Assembly: GCA_016840165.1 (NCBI GenBank)
Contig: JAEOSU010000091.1
Coordinates: 1 to 33,832 of the forward strand
DNA: 33,832 bases
Direction of reading: 5' to 3'
From: Promethearchaeota archaeon
GTDB taxonomy: Archaea; Asgardarchaeota; Lokiarchaeia; Sigyniarchaeales; SOKP01
A program made the translations under genes and the position numbers. Under the pieces are notes generated by a model. It did not search any database. It was given only the letters and a program-made list of their open reading frames with translations, and had not been told where the DNA came from. Shown piece after piece: positions 26,451 through 33,832 of the stretch (positions are counted from its first letter, which is position 1; each line of letters begins with the position of its first letter).

Positions 26451-26474
26451 TCTTGGGATCCAAGATTTCTGTCC
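26451..26474 (+). terminator. Hairpin after the propeller-like gene
   Basis: TCTTGG (26451-26456) pairs perfectly with CCAAGA (26460-26465) around a 3-nt loop, 23 bp after the stop codon. A short T-rich stretch follows. This is plausible as a 3' end, but the T-tract is weak. Confidence 0.4.
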
Positions 26475-26562
26475 CTAGTCATACCCTATTCTATAAAATC
26501 TTAAATCCATTTAGTAAAATTTCTATATTAAAAATAAAAAAAAAATATAAATTTAGGTTGAA

Positions 26563-26871
26563 TTATTTCCATTCCATTCCTAAAAGCTTATAACTGTCAG
26601 AAACGCCCATTAATGGTTCTAAGTCATAGGTAAAACTCTCAATAGCCATAAAAGGCATGAAATATTTAGACACTTCTGCCATTGCCTCTTCTGCTTTACC
26701 TCGCTCAGTATAAATAAGATGATATTGCTTTACACCTTTTGTTCCTCCAGGAGTATTAAATACCCTCCATTTACTAACAAAAGGTAACTCTCTAGATTGT
26801 TTCAAATATAATTTTGCTATATCTGGCGCTTTATGAGGTGCATACCATACGGTAATCATGAATAAGCCCAT
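26563..26871 (-). CDS. Small unrecognised alpha/beta protein (ferredoxin-like fold possible)
   Basis: The 102-residue protein reads as strand-helix-strand-strand-helix-strand: FMITVWYAP, then a helix around APDIAKLYLKQSREL, WRVFN, QYHLIYTE, a helix KAEEAMAEVSKYF and FMAIESFTYDLE. This order suits a ferredoxin-like or dimeric alpha/beta-barrel domain. I know no family for it. An internal ATG four codons in (M5) is an alternative start. It is 95 bp downstream of nothing on its own strand except the rad50 end at 26967, so it could be a trailing member of the herA-nurA-mre11-rad50 run or an independent gene. Confidence 0.7.
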   Translation of the reverse strand: MGLFMITVWYAPHKAPDIAKLYLKQSRELPFVSKWRVFNTPGGTKGVKQYHLIYTERGKAEEAMAEVSKYFMPFMAIESFTYDLEPLMGVSDSYKLLGMEWK

Positions 26872-26966
26872 TTTTCAACACATTATTAAGTATTTTTTGG
26901 ATTAAAGGTAATATAAAAGTATATTGAGTTGCTATATAAATTTTGACATTTTTATCCAGAATTAGA

Positions 26967-29057
26967 CTAAAATTCTATTGGAGCACTTTTTTCAAAGTGG
27001 GCTCTGCTAATCCCTGTACTTGCATCTTTAGCGACAATGATTTGATGAACCTGAAGTTCTTTAGGGATTTCTGTATGGGTTATCAAGAAGATCTGAGGAA
27101 AATTCTTTGAATTTAAGAGATAGCTCAATATTCTTTTGCGACGATTCTCGTCTAAAGCTGCTAATGGTTCATCTAACAAGAGGAAATCCATTTTAGGATA
27201 CTTTATTGGCGAATTTTTAGTGGGGCGCGTCGTTTTCATTAATTCACTAATAGCTAGTCGTAGTGCAATCCCTAATGCCGTTCTATCCCCCCCTGAAATC
27301 ATCTCGACAGATTCATTTACCCCATTAAAATGATCCTTAATCTTAAGGGAAAGGCCAGTTTTTCTGGAGCCTTCTAGATCAATCATAAGTTTCCCATATT
27401 GTCCCAAAGTGAAATTTCGAATATATTTTTCGGTAACACGTGCAATATTTTTAACCAAGCGTTTGGTTACCATATATTCTGTAACAAATCGACGCACTAA
27501 TTCTCTTACTTTGCCAATATGGATTAAATCTACCTCTAAATCCCCTATTTGCTCGTGAAGTTGGCGCATTTTCATGAGTTCTTTCTCTTTTTCATCAACT
27601 TTATCACGATAGTCATTGATGTTTTGCTGGAGCTCAATAATTTTATTTTCAAGTCCATTGAGTTCCGTAGTCAAGCGTTCAACCTTTAAACTTTTCAAAC
27701 GGATTGCTTCTCTTTTCAGTTCTATATGCTTAAATCTCTTTTTATTTGCATCTAGGAAATTTGTTAATTGTGATTTGTTTTTTTCAAACTCTTTTTCATA
27801 TGCGATGATATGTTCTTTATCATTTTTTGCATTTTCTATTACATTTAATTCAGAAGTAAATTTTTTTATGTTAGTGTCATAATTATCTATATCTATTCTA
27901 AGTTTATCGAGAACCTTCGTTATATTTTGAACTTTCTGGTTATCTTTAACAATATTTCCATTAAGTTTAGCTAAAAGCTGCTCGTAATGATCATGTGTAA
28001 GTTCACTTTCACATAAAGGGCAAGTAATGGTCTCAGTAGAAGAGAATTTGAGCTCTGTTTGAATTCTTTGTAGTTGTTTTTGAGATACACTTATTCTTCC
28101 TTGAGGTTTACTGAGACCTCGATTTATGCGTTCGTATTTTTCTTTTAAAACTTTTTTTTCCTCTTCAAGCTTGCTTAAATCCTCATTCTTTTTATCAAAT
28201 TTGACTTGAATTTTATTTATAGAATCAAACTCTTCAGGATTTAATCCTTTTTCTAATAAGGTTACGTCATATCGTTTGATAAATGAGGTTAATTTATCTT
28301 GGCTAGATTCTACTTCATTATAAAATGTTTCTAATTGCCTAAAAAGTTCAGCTGAAGGGAGCTCTTGAAGTTTGGCTTTAAGATTATTTATATCTTTTTC
28401 ATTATTTTTGAATTTTTTTTGATCTTCTTCGACCTTTTCTTTCAGTTCTTTAATATCCTCTTCTATTCTTTCGATAGGGATTCTCTTTTTTAATAATAAA
28501 TCCTTTTTTACTTCTCTGTCTTTTCGTTCATCCTCAAGAGATTTTAATGCTTTATCGATTATATCCAATTGAAATAATTGGAGTATCATTTCCCTAATCT
28601 CTGCCCCCTTCATAGAGGAAAGTTTTTCTACTTCCCCTTGCTTAACAAAGATCGTACTTAACGCCTGATTGCGAGTGATTTCAAAAAAATCTTTTATGTC
28701 AAATTGGGGGATTTCTCGATACTTTTTAGAAGTTAAGTTATATTTGAATAATTGCTTGCTCTTCTTTTTGGAGCGATTCCACTTGCGATGTAGGTAGTAT
28801 TTCTCATTATCTAATTCGAAATAAAGGTAGATCTCTGCCTCATGTTCTCCATAATTGATGAAATCTTCTGTTTTTTTTCCGGGAAAAGCCCGTGAGCCAA
28901 AAAATGCATAAAGTATGCCTTCGACAATCGTTGATTTCCCATGAGAATTTGGGCCGCTAATGAGGATCAACCCTTCGGGAAAATTTTCTTTAATACCAGG
29001 GAGTTGCACTAACTTATAACCCATAAAATTGCGATATTGAAGTCTTAAGATTTTCAT
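26967..29057 (-). CDS. rad50: Rad50 double-strand-break repair ATPase (short coiled-coil form)
   Basis: The 696-residue SMC-like ATPase works with Mre11 to tether and open DNA ends. Walker A is GPNSHGKST (35-43), the Q-loop region VKQGEVEKL is near 138-146, the zinc hook CPLC is at 346-349, the ABC signature SGGDRTALG at 588-596 and Walker B LLLDEPLAALD at 626-636. The coiled-coil arms are only about 150-200 residues each; well-known archaeal Rad50 proteins are near 880 residues. The start follows mre11 by 7 bp, and GAGGGAT on the minus strand just upstream of the ATG serves as ribosome site. It is the last core gene of the resection operon. Confidence 0.95.
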   Translation of the reverse strand: MKILRLQYRNFMGYKLVQLPGIKENFPEGLILISGPNSHGKSTIVEGILYAFFGSRAFPGKKTEDFINYGEHEAEIYLYFELDNEKYYLHRKWNRSKKKSKQLFKYNLTSKKYREIPQFDIKDFFEITRNQALSTIFVKQGEVEKLSSMKGAEIREMILQLFQLDIIDKALKSLEDERKDREVKKDLLLKKRIPIERIEEDIKELKEKVEEDQKKFKNNEKDINNLKAKLQELPSAELFRQLETFYNEVESSQDKLTSFIKRYDVTLLEKGLNPEEFDSINKIQVKFDKKNEDLSKLEEEKKVLKEKYERINRGLSKPQGRISVSQKQLQRIQTELKFSSTETITCPLCESELTHDHYEQLLAKLNGNIVKDNQKVQNITKVLDKLRIDIDNYDTNIKKFTSELNVIENAKNDKEHIIAYEKEFEKNKSQLTNFLDANKKRFKHIELKREAIRLKSLKVERLTTELNGLENKIIELQQNINDYRDKVDEKEKELMKMRQLHEQIGDLEVDLIHIGKVRELVRRFVTEYMVTKRLVKNIARVTEKYIRNFTLGQYGKLMIDLEGSRKTGLSLKIKDHFNGVNESVEMISGGDRTALGIALRLAISELMKTTRPTKNSPIKYPKMDFLLLDEPLAALDENRRKRILSYLLNSKNFPQIFLITHTEIPKELQVHQIIVAKDASTGISRAHFEKSAPIEF

Positions 29058-29064
29058 GATCTAT

Positions 29065-30378
29065 TTATCCCTCTTCATTTTTTTTAGTAGATTCCAATGC
29101 ATTATTTATTGCTTCAATACCAAATTTAGTGAGTTTATCCACATCATACTCTGTAGTCTCTTCTGTTAAGAGCTCTTTTATATAGTTTTTAAATTCAAGT
29201 TCAGGATTTTCCAAAATATATCCTTGGAGGGAACCTGCCGAGATGCTTTGTTCTTTCTCTTCAGAAATATCTGATGTTTTCCAAATCAATTGTAATATAT
29301 TATAAACTTCAGGCTTGGAAAAATATTCTCTTCTTAACTGTGTCATCACATTGGTGATGGTCCAAAGTAGTTCATAATTAAGCTCACCTTGAAAATCAAA
29401 TTTTATACGAGCAGCTGTTTTTGGATTAAATCCGTTCGAAGAGCTATATGGCTTTAATTCACTTTCTATAAGGGTTTGTATCCCTGACTTTGTACTTTGG
29501 GGCGAAACTTTAATGGGAATTATTTCAAAGTTTCTCTGTAAACGAGAAGTCAGATCCACAGATTTTACTAAGGGAGTTTGTCGTGACGCTGTTATATCTA
29601 CTACTAAGTAACCTTGAGAATGATAAATTTCTTTAAAATTAAGCGGTAAAAGCGCACCTGAGAAATAGCTTCGGGAATTTTCCTTTCTTTGAGCATGTTC
29701 GTGTCCTAAAGCAATATAATCATAATTAGCATTGTTAATAATTTGGGGATGGAGGGTATTATCTAATTTGGAACCGTGGACTACCGCAATGGCAATTGAA
29801 TCACGTGATTCTTTTGGTTGTTGAATATTTAGCCATTTTTTATAGGCATTTTCATAATCCCGATGAATACTATATTCAAAATATGGAAATAAGTAGAATT
29901 CTACCTTTTTACCATCAAAATTCAGATTCAACTGTAAAGGTTGATTAGTTTTAATCGCATCAAGCATATCTTTAGCAGTAAAATAATAGAGCTGAGGAAA
30001 AAGTTGTTTATTAACATGCGTTTCAAAAGGTGTATAGTCATATCCTCGAAAGATGCCATGATTTCCTTCTATATAAATAAAAGGAATAGAAGAATTTGTC
30101 TGTTCAAAAAAAAGTTCTAGACCCTTGATAAGGGTTCTTCGAGCTGGATCGGAAGGAGGATATGGATTATTTTGATGTGGTGTGTGAAACATATCTCCAG
30201 CATGGATTACAAAATCAATTCCATCGATTTGTGTGATTTCTTTGATTACCGAAAGGAAAGTATCATAAATTTCTTGCTCATAAGGTCGAGAGTAGTTTTC
30301 GCGAGCCCATTGATTTATTGCTCCTTTTCCAATTCGATATCCGAGATGTGTATCGGATAAATGGACGAATTTAACCAT
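29065..30378 (-). CDS. mre11: Mre11 nuclease
   Basis: The 437-residue phosphoesterase-type nuclease trims DNA ends in complex with Rad50. Metal motifs are SDTHLG (D9, H11), HAGDMFH (D62), EGNHG (N106, H107), VVHG (H201) and GHEHA (H226, H228), all present. The C-terminal part (about 290-437) is the capping domain plus a helical tail that would bind Rad50. The start overlaps the end of nurA by 8 bp. A strong ribosome site, GAGGGGGA (complement of 30383-30390), sits in the last nurA codons 4 nt before the ATG, which fixes this start. Confidence 0.95.
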   Translation of the reverse strand: MVKFVHLSDTHLGYRIGKGAINQWARENYSRPYEQEIYDTFLSVIKEITQIDGIDFVIHAGDMFHTPHQNNPYPPSDPARRTLIKGLELFFEQTNSSIPFIYIEGNHGIFRGYDYTPFETHVNKQLFPQLYYFTAKDMLDAIKTNQPLQLNLNFDGKKVEFYLFPYFEYSIHRDYENAYKKWLNIQQPKESRDSIAIAVVHGSKLDNTLHPQIINNANYDYIALGHEHAQRKENSRSYFSGALLPLNFKEIYHSQGYLVVDITASRQTPLVKSVDLTSRLQRNFEIIPIKVSPQSTKSGIQTLIESELKPYSSSNGFNPKTAARIKFDFQGELNYELLWTITNVMTQLRREYFSKPEVYNILQLIWKTSDISEEKEQSISAGSLQGYILENPELEFKNYIKELLTEETTEYDVDKLTKFGIEAINNALESTKKNEEG

Positions 30379-31597
30379 TTAATCCCCCTCTTTTTTTAGT
30401 TGGTATAAGGATTTTATTTCTCCATTTTTGAATATACATTTGTGTGTTTTGATTTAATTGAAGATCAATAAAATTGCCTTCTAGTTTGTTATATTCAGAG
30501 ACTAGTAAAGTACTCGCGTTATGAGCCTCTTCAAGGCATAATGGATAACCAAATGGTGAATAAGGTATTAAATTTTGGAGAATAGTAAGGGTTTCAGTTA
30601 AGGAATAATAATCAGGCACGTCAAATCGCAATGCAGCAGCTTGCTCCTGTATCCTTACGATACATGCTTTACTCTTTGTGTATTTGGAAAGATCGGGTAA
30701 TTCCACTAAAAACTGCTTACCTTCGAGCATATTAGACCAAATGGGCAGAATAAAGTTTCCTTGGGCATCTCGCAATCTGCAAGTTTTTGAAAAACTAAAA
30801 TATTTAATATCATAGGTTTTTAAGAGCTGATAGAAAAATTTAATGAAAGCAGCAGGCGGGAAAATGTGCTGGCGGAACATTTGAATTCCATCTCCTAAAA
30901 AAATTATATCTTTCTCTTTTCCCCAGTCACTCACTTCGATAATACGGATAATACTTTTTAATATTTCATCTGCCGTTCGAATTCGGTCAACCACATGTCC
31001 CATGGATGGATAGTAAAAGTCATGGCCATCAATATGGGAATCAATTTTTTTACGATATTTCTCTTTAAACCATTTTTCTAACTCGGTAAGATTATTTTTT
31101 AATGGACCTTGCCCAAAATTCATTTTAAGCACCTCAATAAAATTCTTGATGACATCCCGATATATTATTAGTTTATGATCATTATCTTCGATATATGCAG
31201 TAATAGGGGGATACATTATCTTTTCTTTTTGATATTTTCCATCATTAAAGGTTAGTTGACACTCTCCAAATTTAAATGAAGCTAAGAGTGCATATGTTCC
31301 CGTCATCGTATTTGAGCTCTCATCGAATCCAATAATTCGATAACCTTTTTTAACATACGAATTTAGACTTTCTTCTAAGATATTATATTTGAGCTCACTA
31401 AAATGCACCTGAGTGTTGGAAAGAGTCTCATCAGTATCAAACTTGTCTGTTTCTAGCTCTAGTTTTTCCTCTTTTGTCCAGTTGACCTTCCGATCCTTAA
31501 TATGTTGCTTGAATAAGAGGACTTCTTGGTCCACTGAATGTTCTGGACGCTTTTCAAAAGATTTTTCAAGGGAAATCAGTTCAAAATTAAATGACAT
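30371..31597 (-). CDS. nurA: NurA nuclease
   Basis: The 408-residue protein is the toroidal nuclease that pairs with HerA to resect 5' strands. The catalytic-core start is IIGFDESSNTMTG with D92; family members often read DGS there, so ES instead of GS is a variation. A second acidic motif is FLGDG with D236. The region LFWSN-like SFSKTCRLRD and the C-terminal EEAHNASTLLVSEYNKLEG fit NurA. The start is 36 bp after herA, preceded on the minus strand by AGAGGA. The end overlaps mre11 by 8 bp. The identity is strengthened by the conserved herA-nurA-mre11-rad50 order. Confidence 0.9.
   Translation of the reverse strand: MSFNFELISLEKSFEKRPEHSVDQEVLLFKQHIKDRKVNWTKEEKLELETDKFDTDETLSNTQVHFSELKYNILEESLNSYVKKGYRIIGFDESSNTMTGTYALLASFKFGECQLTFNDGKYQKEKIMYPPITAYIEDNDHKLIIYRDVIKNFIEVLKMNFGQGPLKNNLTELEKWFKEKYRKKIDSHIDGHDFYYPSMGHVVDRIRTADEILKSIIRIIEVSDWGKEKDIIFLGDGIQMFRQHIFPPAAFIKFFYQLLKTYDIKYFSFSKTCRLRDAQGNFILPIWSNMLEGKQFLVELPDLSKYTKSKACIVRIQEQAAALRFDVPDYYSLTETLTILQNLIPYSPFGYPLCLEEAHNASTLLVSEYNKLEGNFIDLQLNQNTQMYIQKWRNKILIPTKKRGGLNG
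30383..30390 (-). promoter_or_regulatory. Strong Shine-Dalgarno sequence for mre11 within nurA
   Basis: The minus-strand sequence GAGGGGGA lies in the terminal Arg-Gly-Gly codons of nurA, a few nucleotides before the overlapping mre11 ATG. It supports coupled translation of the two nucleases. Confidence 0.65.
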
Positions 31598-31633
31598 TGA
31601 TATTTTCCTCTTTATTTTTTTAATAGTTATTAA

Positions 31634-33382
31634 TTATGGTAATTCAGTATCAGGAGGTGACCTATTACTCATCTCTCGGGCAAAATTTTGAAAGATCGAC
31701 TTGGATACACCCTCAAAATAATTATCATAAAGTGGAATTTTAAGTTTTTGAAAATTGGTCAACCATATACCTGATACTAAAGCAATTCCTCGGGTACCAG
31801 TTAAAGATTCAACATCATTCATCGAGATTCCACCTCCAAGCATTTTAGCAGCGGTAGTTTTTTCTTTTTCTGAACGTAATGGAAGATTGATTACAGTATT
31901 CATATTCTGAATGATAGTATCATCAATAGGGCTATATTGCTGTGATATCACCTCCAAAGCTAAATTAAACTTTCTACCCATACGAGAGATATCAGAAAAA
32001 ACTGAACTTAAACGCATTACATCGGAAGAAAGTATGGTTGGTGCCTCCTCTATTGTAAAAATGATGATAGGTACCTCATCTGGGCGCTTCAATTGATCTG
32101 CTGTCTTCATATAATTGGCTTCTAGAAATTGGCGGTAATTGTGTAGAAAATAAGAAGGCAACGTGTCAACTAATCGGCTCTCAAAAGTGGCAAAATCATT
32201 AGATGATTTTAAAGCTTTACGAATTTCAAACAAAGTTCGAGCTAACACACTATTGAAAAGGAAATGCTCCTTACTTGAGAGTAATGATACATTCAATATA
32301 ATAATACTTCCATTTTCTAGACGATTTACTATTTCATGAAGCGTACTATTCCCTTCTAACTGATACATTCGCGAGTTCTCTAACCAAAAGAGTCTGCGCC
32401 GAATTGCATCATAAGTTCTTGTATCATGTCCTCCCGGAAGATCTTCGGTTTCCCCTTTGATTAATGCATCAATATAATTAGTATCTTTATCCCTAAAATG
32501 ATAGTAAGCGGAATATACAGCTCCTGCTTGAAGATCATTAAAAGTTCCCGTCGCAAATAAGTCTTGAGGTAAGATATCTTCATAGCTAATAATACAAGGT
32601 CGTGAAACCGCATTTAATTCAAGTGGGGCAACACTTCCGTTTGGATATAAATAAAACCAATCACCAAGTAATTCTTCATTGTTATCCGTAGCTTCAGCAA
32701 TATCAATTAACCCATAATTATTACATCCTAAGGCATATTCATCATGCATATCTATAGCGAGAATGGATATTTTGATTCCTTGATGATTCAATAATACATT
32801 TGCATTGTGTTGAAGGGCTCCATCAATAATAATTTGATTGAGATTCGATTTCCCTTGCCCTGTCGCCCCAGCAATCATAAAATGATAATTGAGATACCGA
32901 TATGGAAAATAGACCTTTACTTGATTTTCTGCTGCTAAAGTTCCCATAAAAACTCCATCTGGGTTGAATATCTGTTCTAAATAATGAGCTTTATCACTTT
33001 GATCCTCGGAAATCTTAAGTAAATGAGGCTTAATTATATTTTTTTCCATTAAATCCTCAACAATGAAGAAAACATTAAATGTATTATGTTCCACTTGATT
33101 TGATTTTTTATTAATGATAGTACAAATTATTGGCCTCCCTTGGACTACATATTGCAGCTCCGATTCTAACTCTGCCTTGATATAGTCAGTCATTTTGACA
33201 TTTTTTAATTTTTGTCGAGTCATGACATAATCTGAGATTGTTTGAATGGCGATAACTTGCACGATAATGACATAAACATTTTCATCGTTTTCCGCCTCCA
33301 ACTTGATAAATCCATGAACATGAACATAATTTTCATAGAAGATATCAATTGTGCTTTCTAATGGATTTATTTTTATTATCAT
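31634..33382 (-). CDS. herA: HerA hexameric DNA translocase
   Basis: The 582-residue ATPase of the FtsK/HerA group drives NurA during end resection. An N-terminal HAS-barrel (about 1-110) precedes the RecA-like core with Walker A AGATGQGKS (171-179). DMHDEYALG (211-219) matches the DPHGEY motif of relatives. Walker B is IIFTIEEA (440-447), and the block ISRMGRKFNLALEVISQQ (465-482) holds the arginine and sensor residues. NMNTVINLPL follows. It is the first gene of the operon, with AGGAGA on the minus strand just upstream of the ATG and a 328-bp gap before it. Confidence 0.94.
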   Translation of the reverse strand: MIIKINPLESTIDIFYENYVHVHGFIKLEAENDENVYVIIVQVIAIQTISDYVMTRQKLKNVKMTDYIKAELESELQYVVQGRPIICTIINKKSNQVEHNTFNVFFIVEDLMEKNIIKPHLLKISEDQSDKAHYLEQIFNPDGVFMGTLAAENQVKVYFPYRYLNYHFMIAGATGQGKSNLNQIIIDGALQHNANVLLNHQGIKISILAIDMHDEYALGCNNYGLIDIAEATDNNEELLGDWFYLYPNGSVAPLELNAVSRPCIISYEDILPQDLFATGTFNDLQAGAVYSAYYHFRDKDTNYIDALIKGETEDLPGGHDTRTYDAIRRRLFWLENSRMYQLEGNSTLHEIVNRLENGSIIILNVSLLSSKEHFLFNSVLARTLFEIRKALKSSNDFATFESRLVDTLPSYFLHNYRQFLEANYMKTADQLKRPDEVPIIIFTIEEAPTILSSDVMRLSSVFSDISRMGRKFNLALEVISQQYSPIDDTIIQNMNTVINLPLRSEKEKTTAAKMLGGGISMNDVESLTGTRGIALVSGIWLTNFQKLKIPLYDNYFEGVSKSIFQNFAREMSNRSPPDTELP

Positions 33383-33710
33383 GTTAAATCATATTTTCTC
33401 CTATTATTTATCATATATAAATAAGAATTTTTGGTTTTATTTTTGACCACTCAGGATAATTTAATATTAACTTAATTTGAAAAAACTTAAAAAAATATAG
33501 GCATACACAGTTTACTAATGAAGTTAATCGCTATTAAATGAACTTACTCATTGTTCTATTAATACTCAACCTAAAAGTTATGCAAATAATATTTAGGTAA
33601 AATTTTATTACATTATCTTTGATATTAAAAATTGATATTAAATAAATTTAAGATCCAATTCAATAAATTTTGAACATGAAAATTTGATCTATTAAATAAC
33701 TTGATTAATT
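33383..33710. other. AT-rich intergenic region upstream of herA
   Basis: These 328 bp contain no open reading frame, RNA gene or repeat that I can see. The region should hold the herA operon promoter on the minus strand and a promoter for the rightward partial gene. Confidence 0.6.
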
Positions 33711-33832
33711 ATGCCCGAAAGTAGTGTTATTCTAAACGATATCAACAAGGTATTTGTACCCTGTAGAACTGTTTTAGAAATGGAAGCTTTAACATCCTTA
33801 TTGTTAGAGCATTTTAATTATGATATGATCAA
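33711..33832 (+). CDS. Truncated reading frame at the window end, unknown product
   Basis: An ATG at 33711 opens a frame that stays open for 40 codons to the last base, starting MPESSVILNDINKVF. Its base composition is less A/T-rich than the preceding gap, which suits coding sequence. Too little is present to name a family. It is divergent from the herA operon. Confidence 0.55.
   Translation, partial: MPESSVILNDINKVFVPCRTVLEMEALTSLLLEHFNYDMI

Noticed and set aside
27136..27333. Short plus-strand open frames inside rad50, mre11, nurA and herA
   Set aside because: They are antisense shadows of strongly supported genes with no domain or ribosome site.
1..33832. Mobile elements, prophage, CRISPR-Cas or toxin-antitoxin modules
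   Set aside because: I looked for transposase or integrase motifs, terminal inverted repeats, regularly spaced repeats and toxin-like small gene pairs and saw none.

Overview
The window is about 33.8 kb of AT-rich archaeal DNA and almost certainly comes from an Asgard archaeon, most likely a Lokiarchaeia-type genome (Promethearchaeota). The lineage call rests on eukaryote-like genes found together. These are a full-length actin that keeps the eukaryotic actin core from nucleotide pocket to C-terminus (24266-25411), a Ras-superfamily GTPase with a zinc-ribbon tail (17573-18175), a roadblock/LC7 protein (7834-8232) and an SDS22-like leucine-rich-repeat protein (22379-23818). Ordinary archaeal information genes sit among them: RNA polymerase subunit K, Hef, and HerA-NurA-Mre11-Rad50. 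Genes are dense, mostly in short directional runs, with AT-rich promoter gaps. I see no insertion sequence, prophage, CRISPR array or rRNA.

Left part (1-12.5 kb). A 7-TM protein of unknown role lies divergent from a Hal2/SAL1-type 3'(2'),5'-bisphosphate nucleotidase. Next come DNA polymerase IV, a class II aldolase with a TIM-barrel sugar isomerase-like protein, a NikR-like regulator that has lost most nickel ligands, NadC, an alpha/beta hydrolase and a medium-chain dehydrogenase. A leftward run follows: purB, purM, a CPBP membrane protease, an MJ0936/Vps29-type phosphoesterase and the roadblock protein. PurM looks like the long Bacteroidota form, which suggests lateral transfer.

Middle (12.5-21.8 kb). 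A small zinc-ribbon protein is followed by the TldD/TldE protease pair. A UXS-like sugar-nucleotide epimerase is coupled to a DUF1616-like membrane protein, probably for surface glycan work. The zinc-ribbon GTPase and the helicase-nuclease Hef follow, then tRNA-Val(CAC), rpoK and a winged-helix-like protein.

Right part (21.8-33.8 kb). A GNAT acetyltransferase and the LRR protein precede a 447-bp gap that serves both the LRR gene and actin. Actin ends in a hairpin/T-rich terminator. Two genes I do not recognise follow. The double-strand-break resection operon herA-nurA-mre11-rad50 occupies 26967-33382 on the minus strand, with good Shine-Dalgarno sequences and coupled starts. Its Rad50 has unusually short coiled-coil arms. 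A truncated reading frame begins at 33711 and runs off the end.

I find no clearly new multi-gene system. The points most worth a second look are the zinc-ribbon GTPase with altered G3 and G4 motifs, the Bacteroidota-like PurM, the eukaryote-type bisphosphate nucleotidase, the short-armed Rad50, the metal-ligand-poor NikR-like regulator, the possible PCNA-binding motifs in Hef and Pol IV, and the unrecognised genes beside actin. All family assignments are by eye from the translated sequence; no database search was run.
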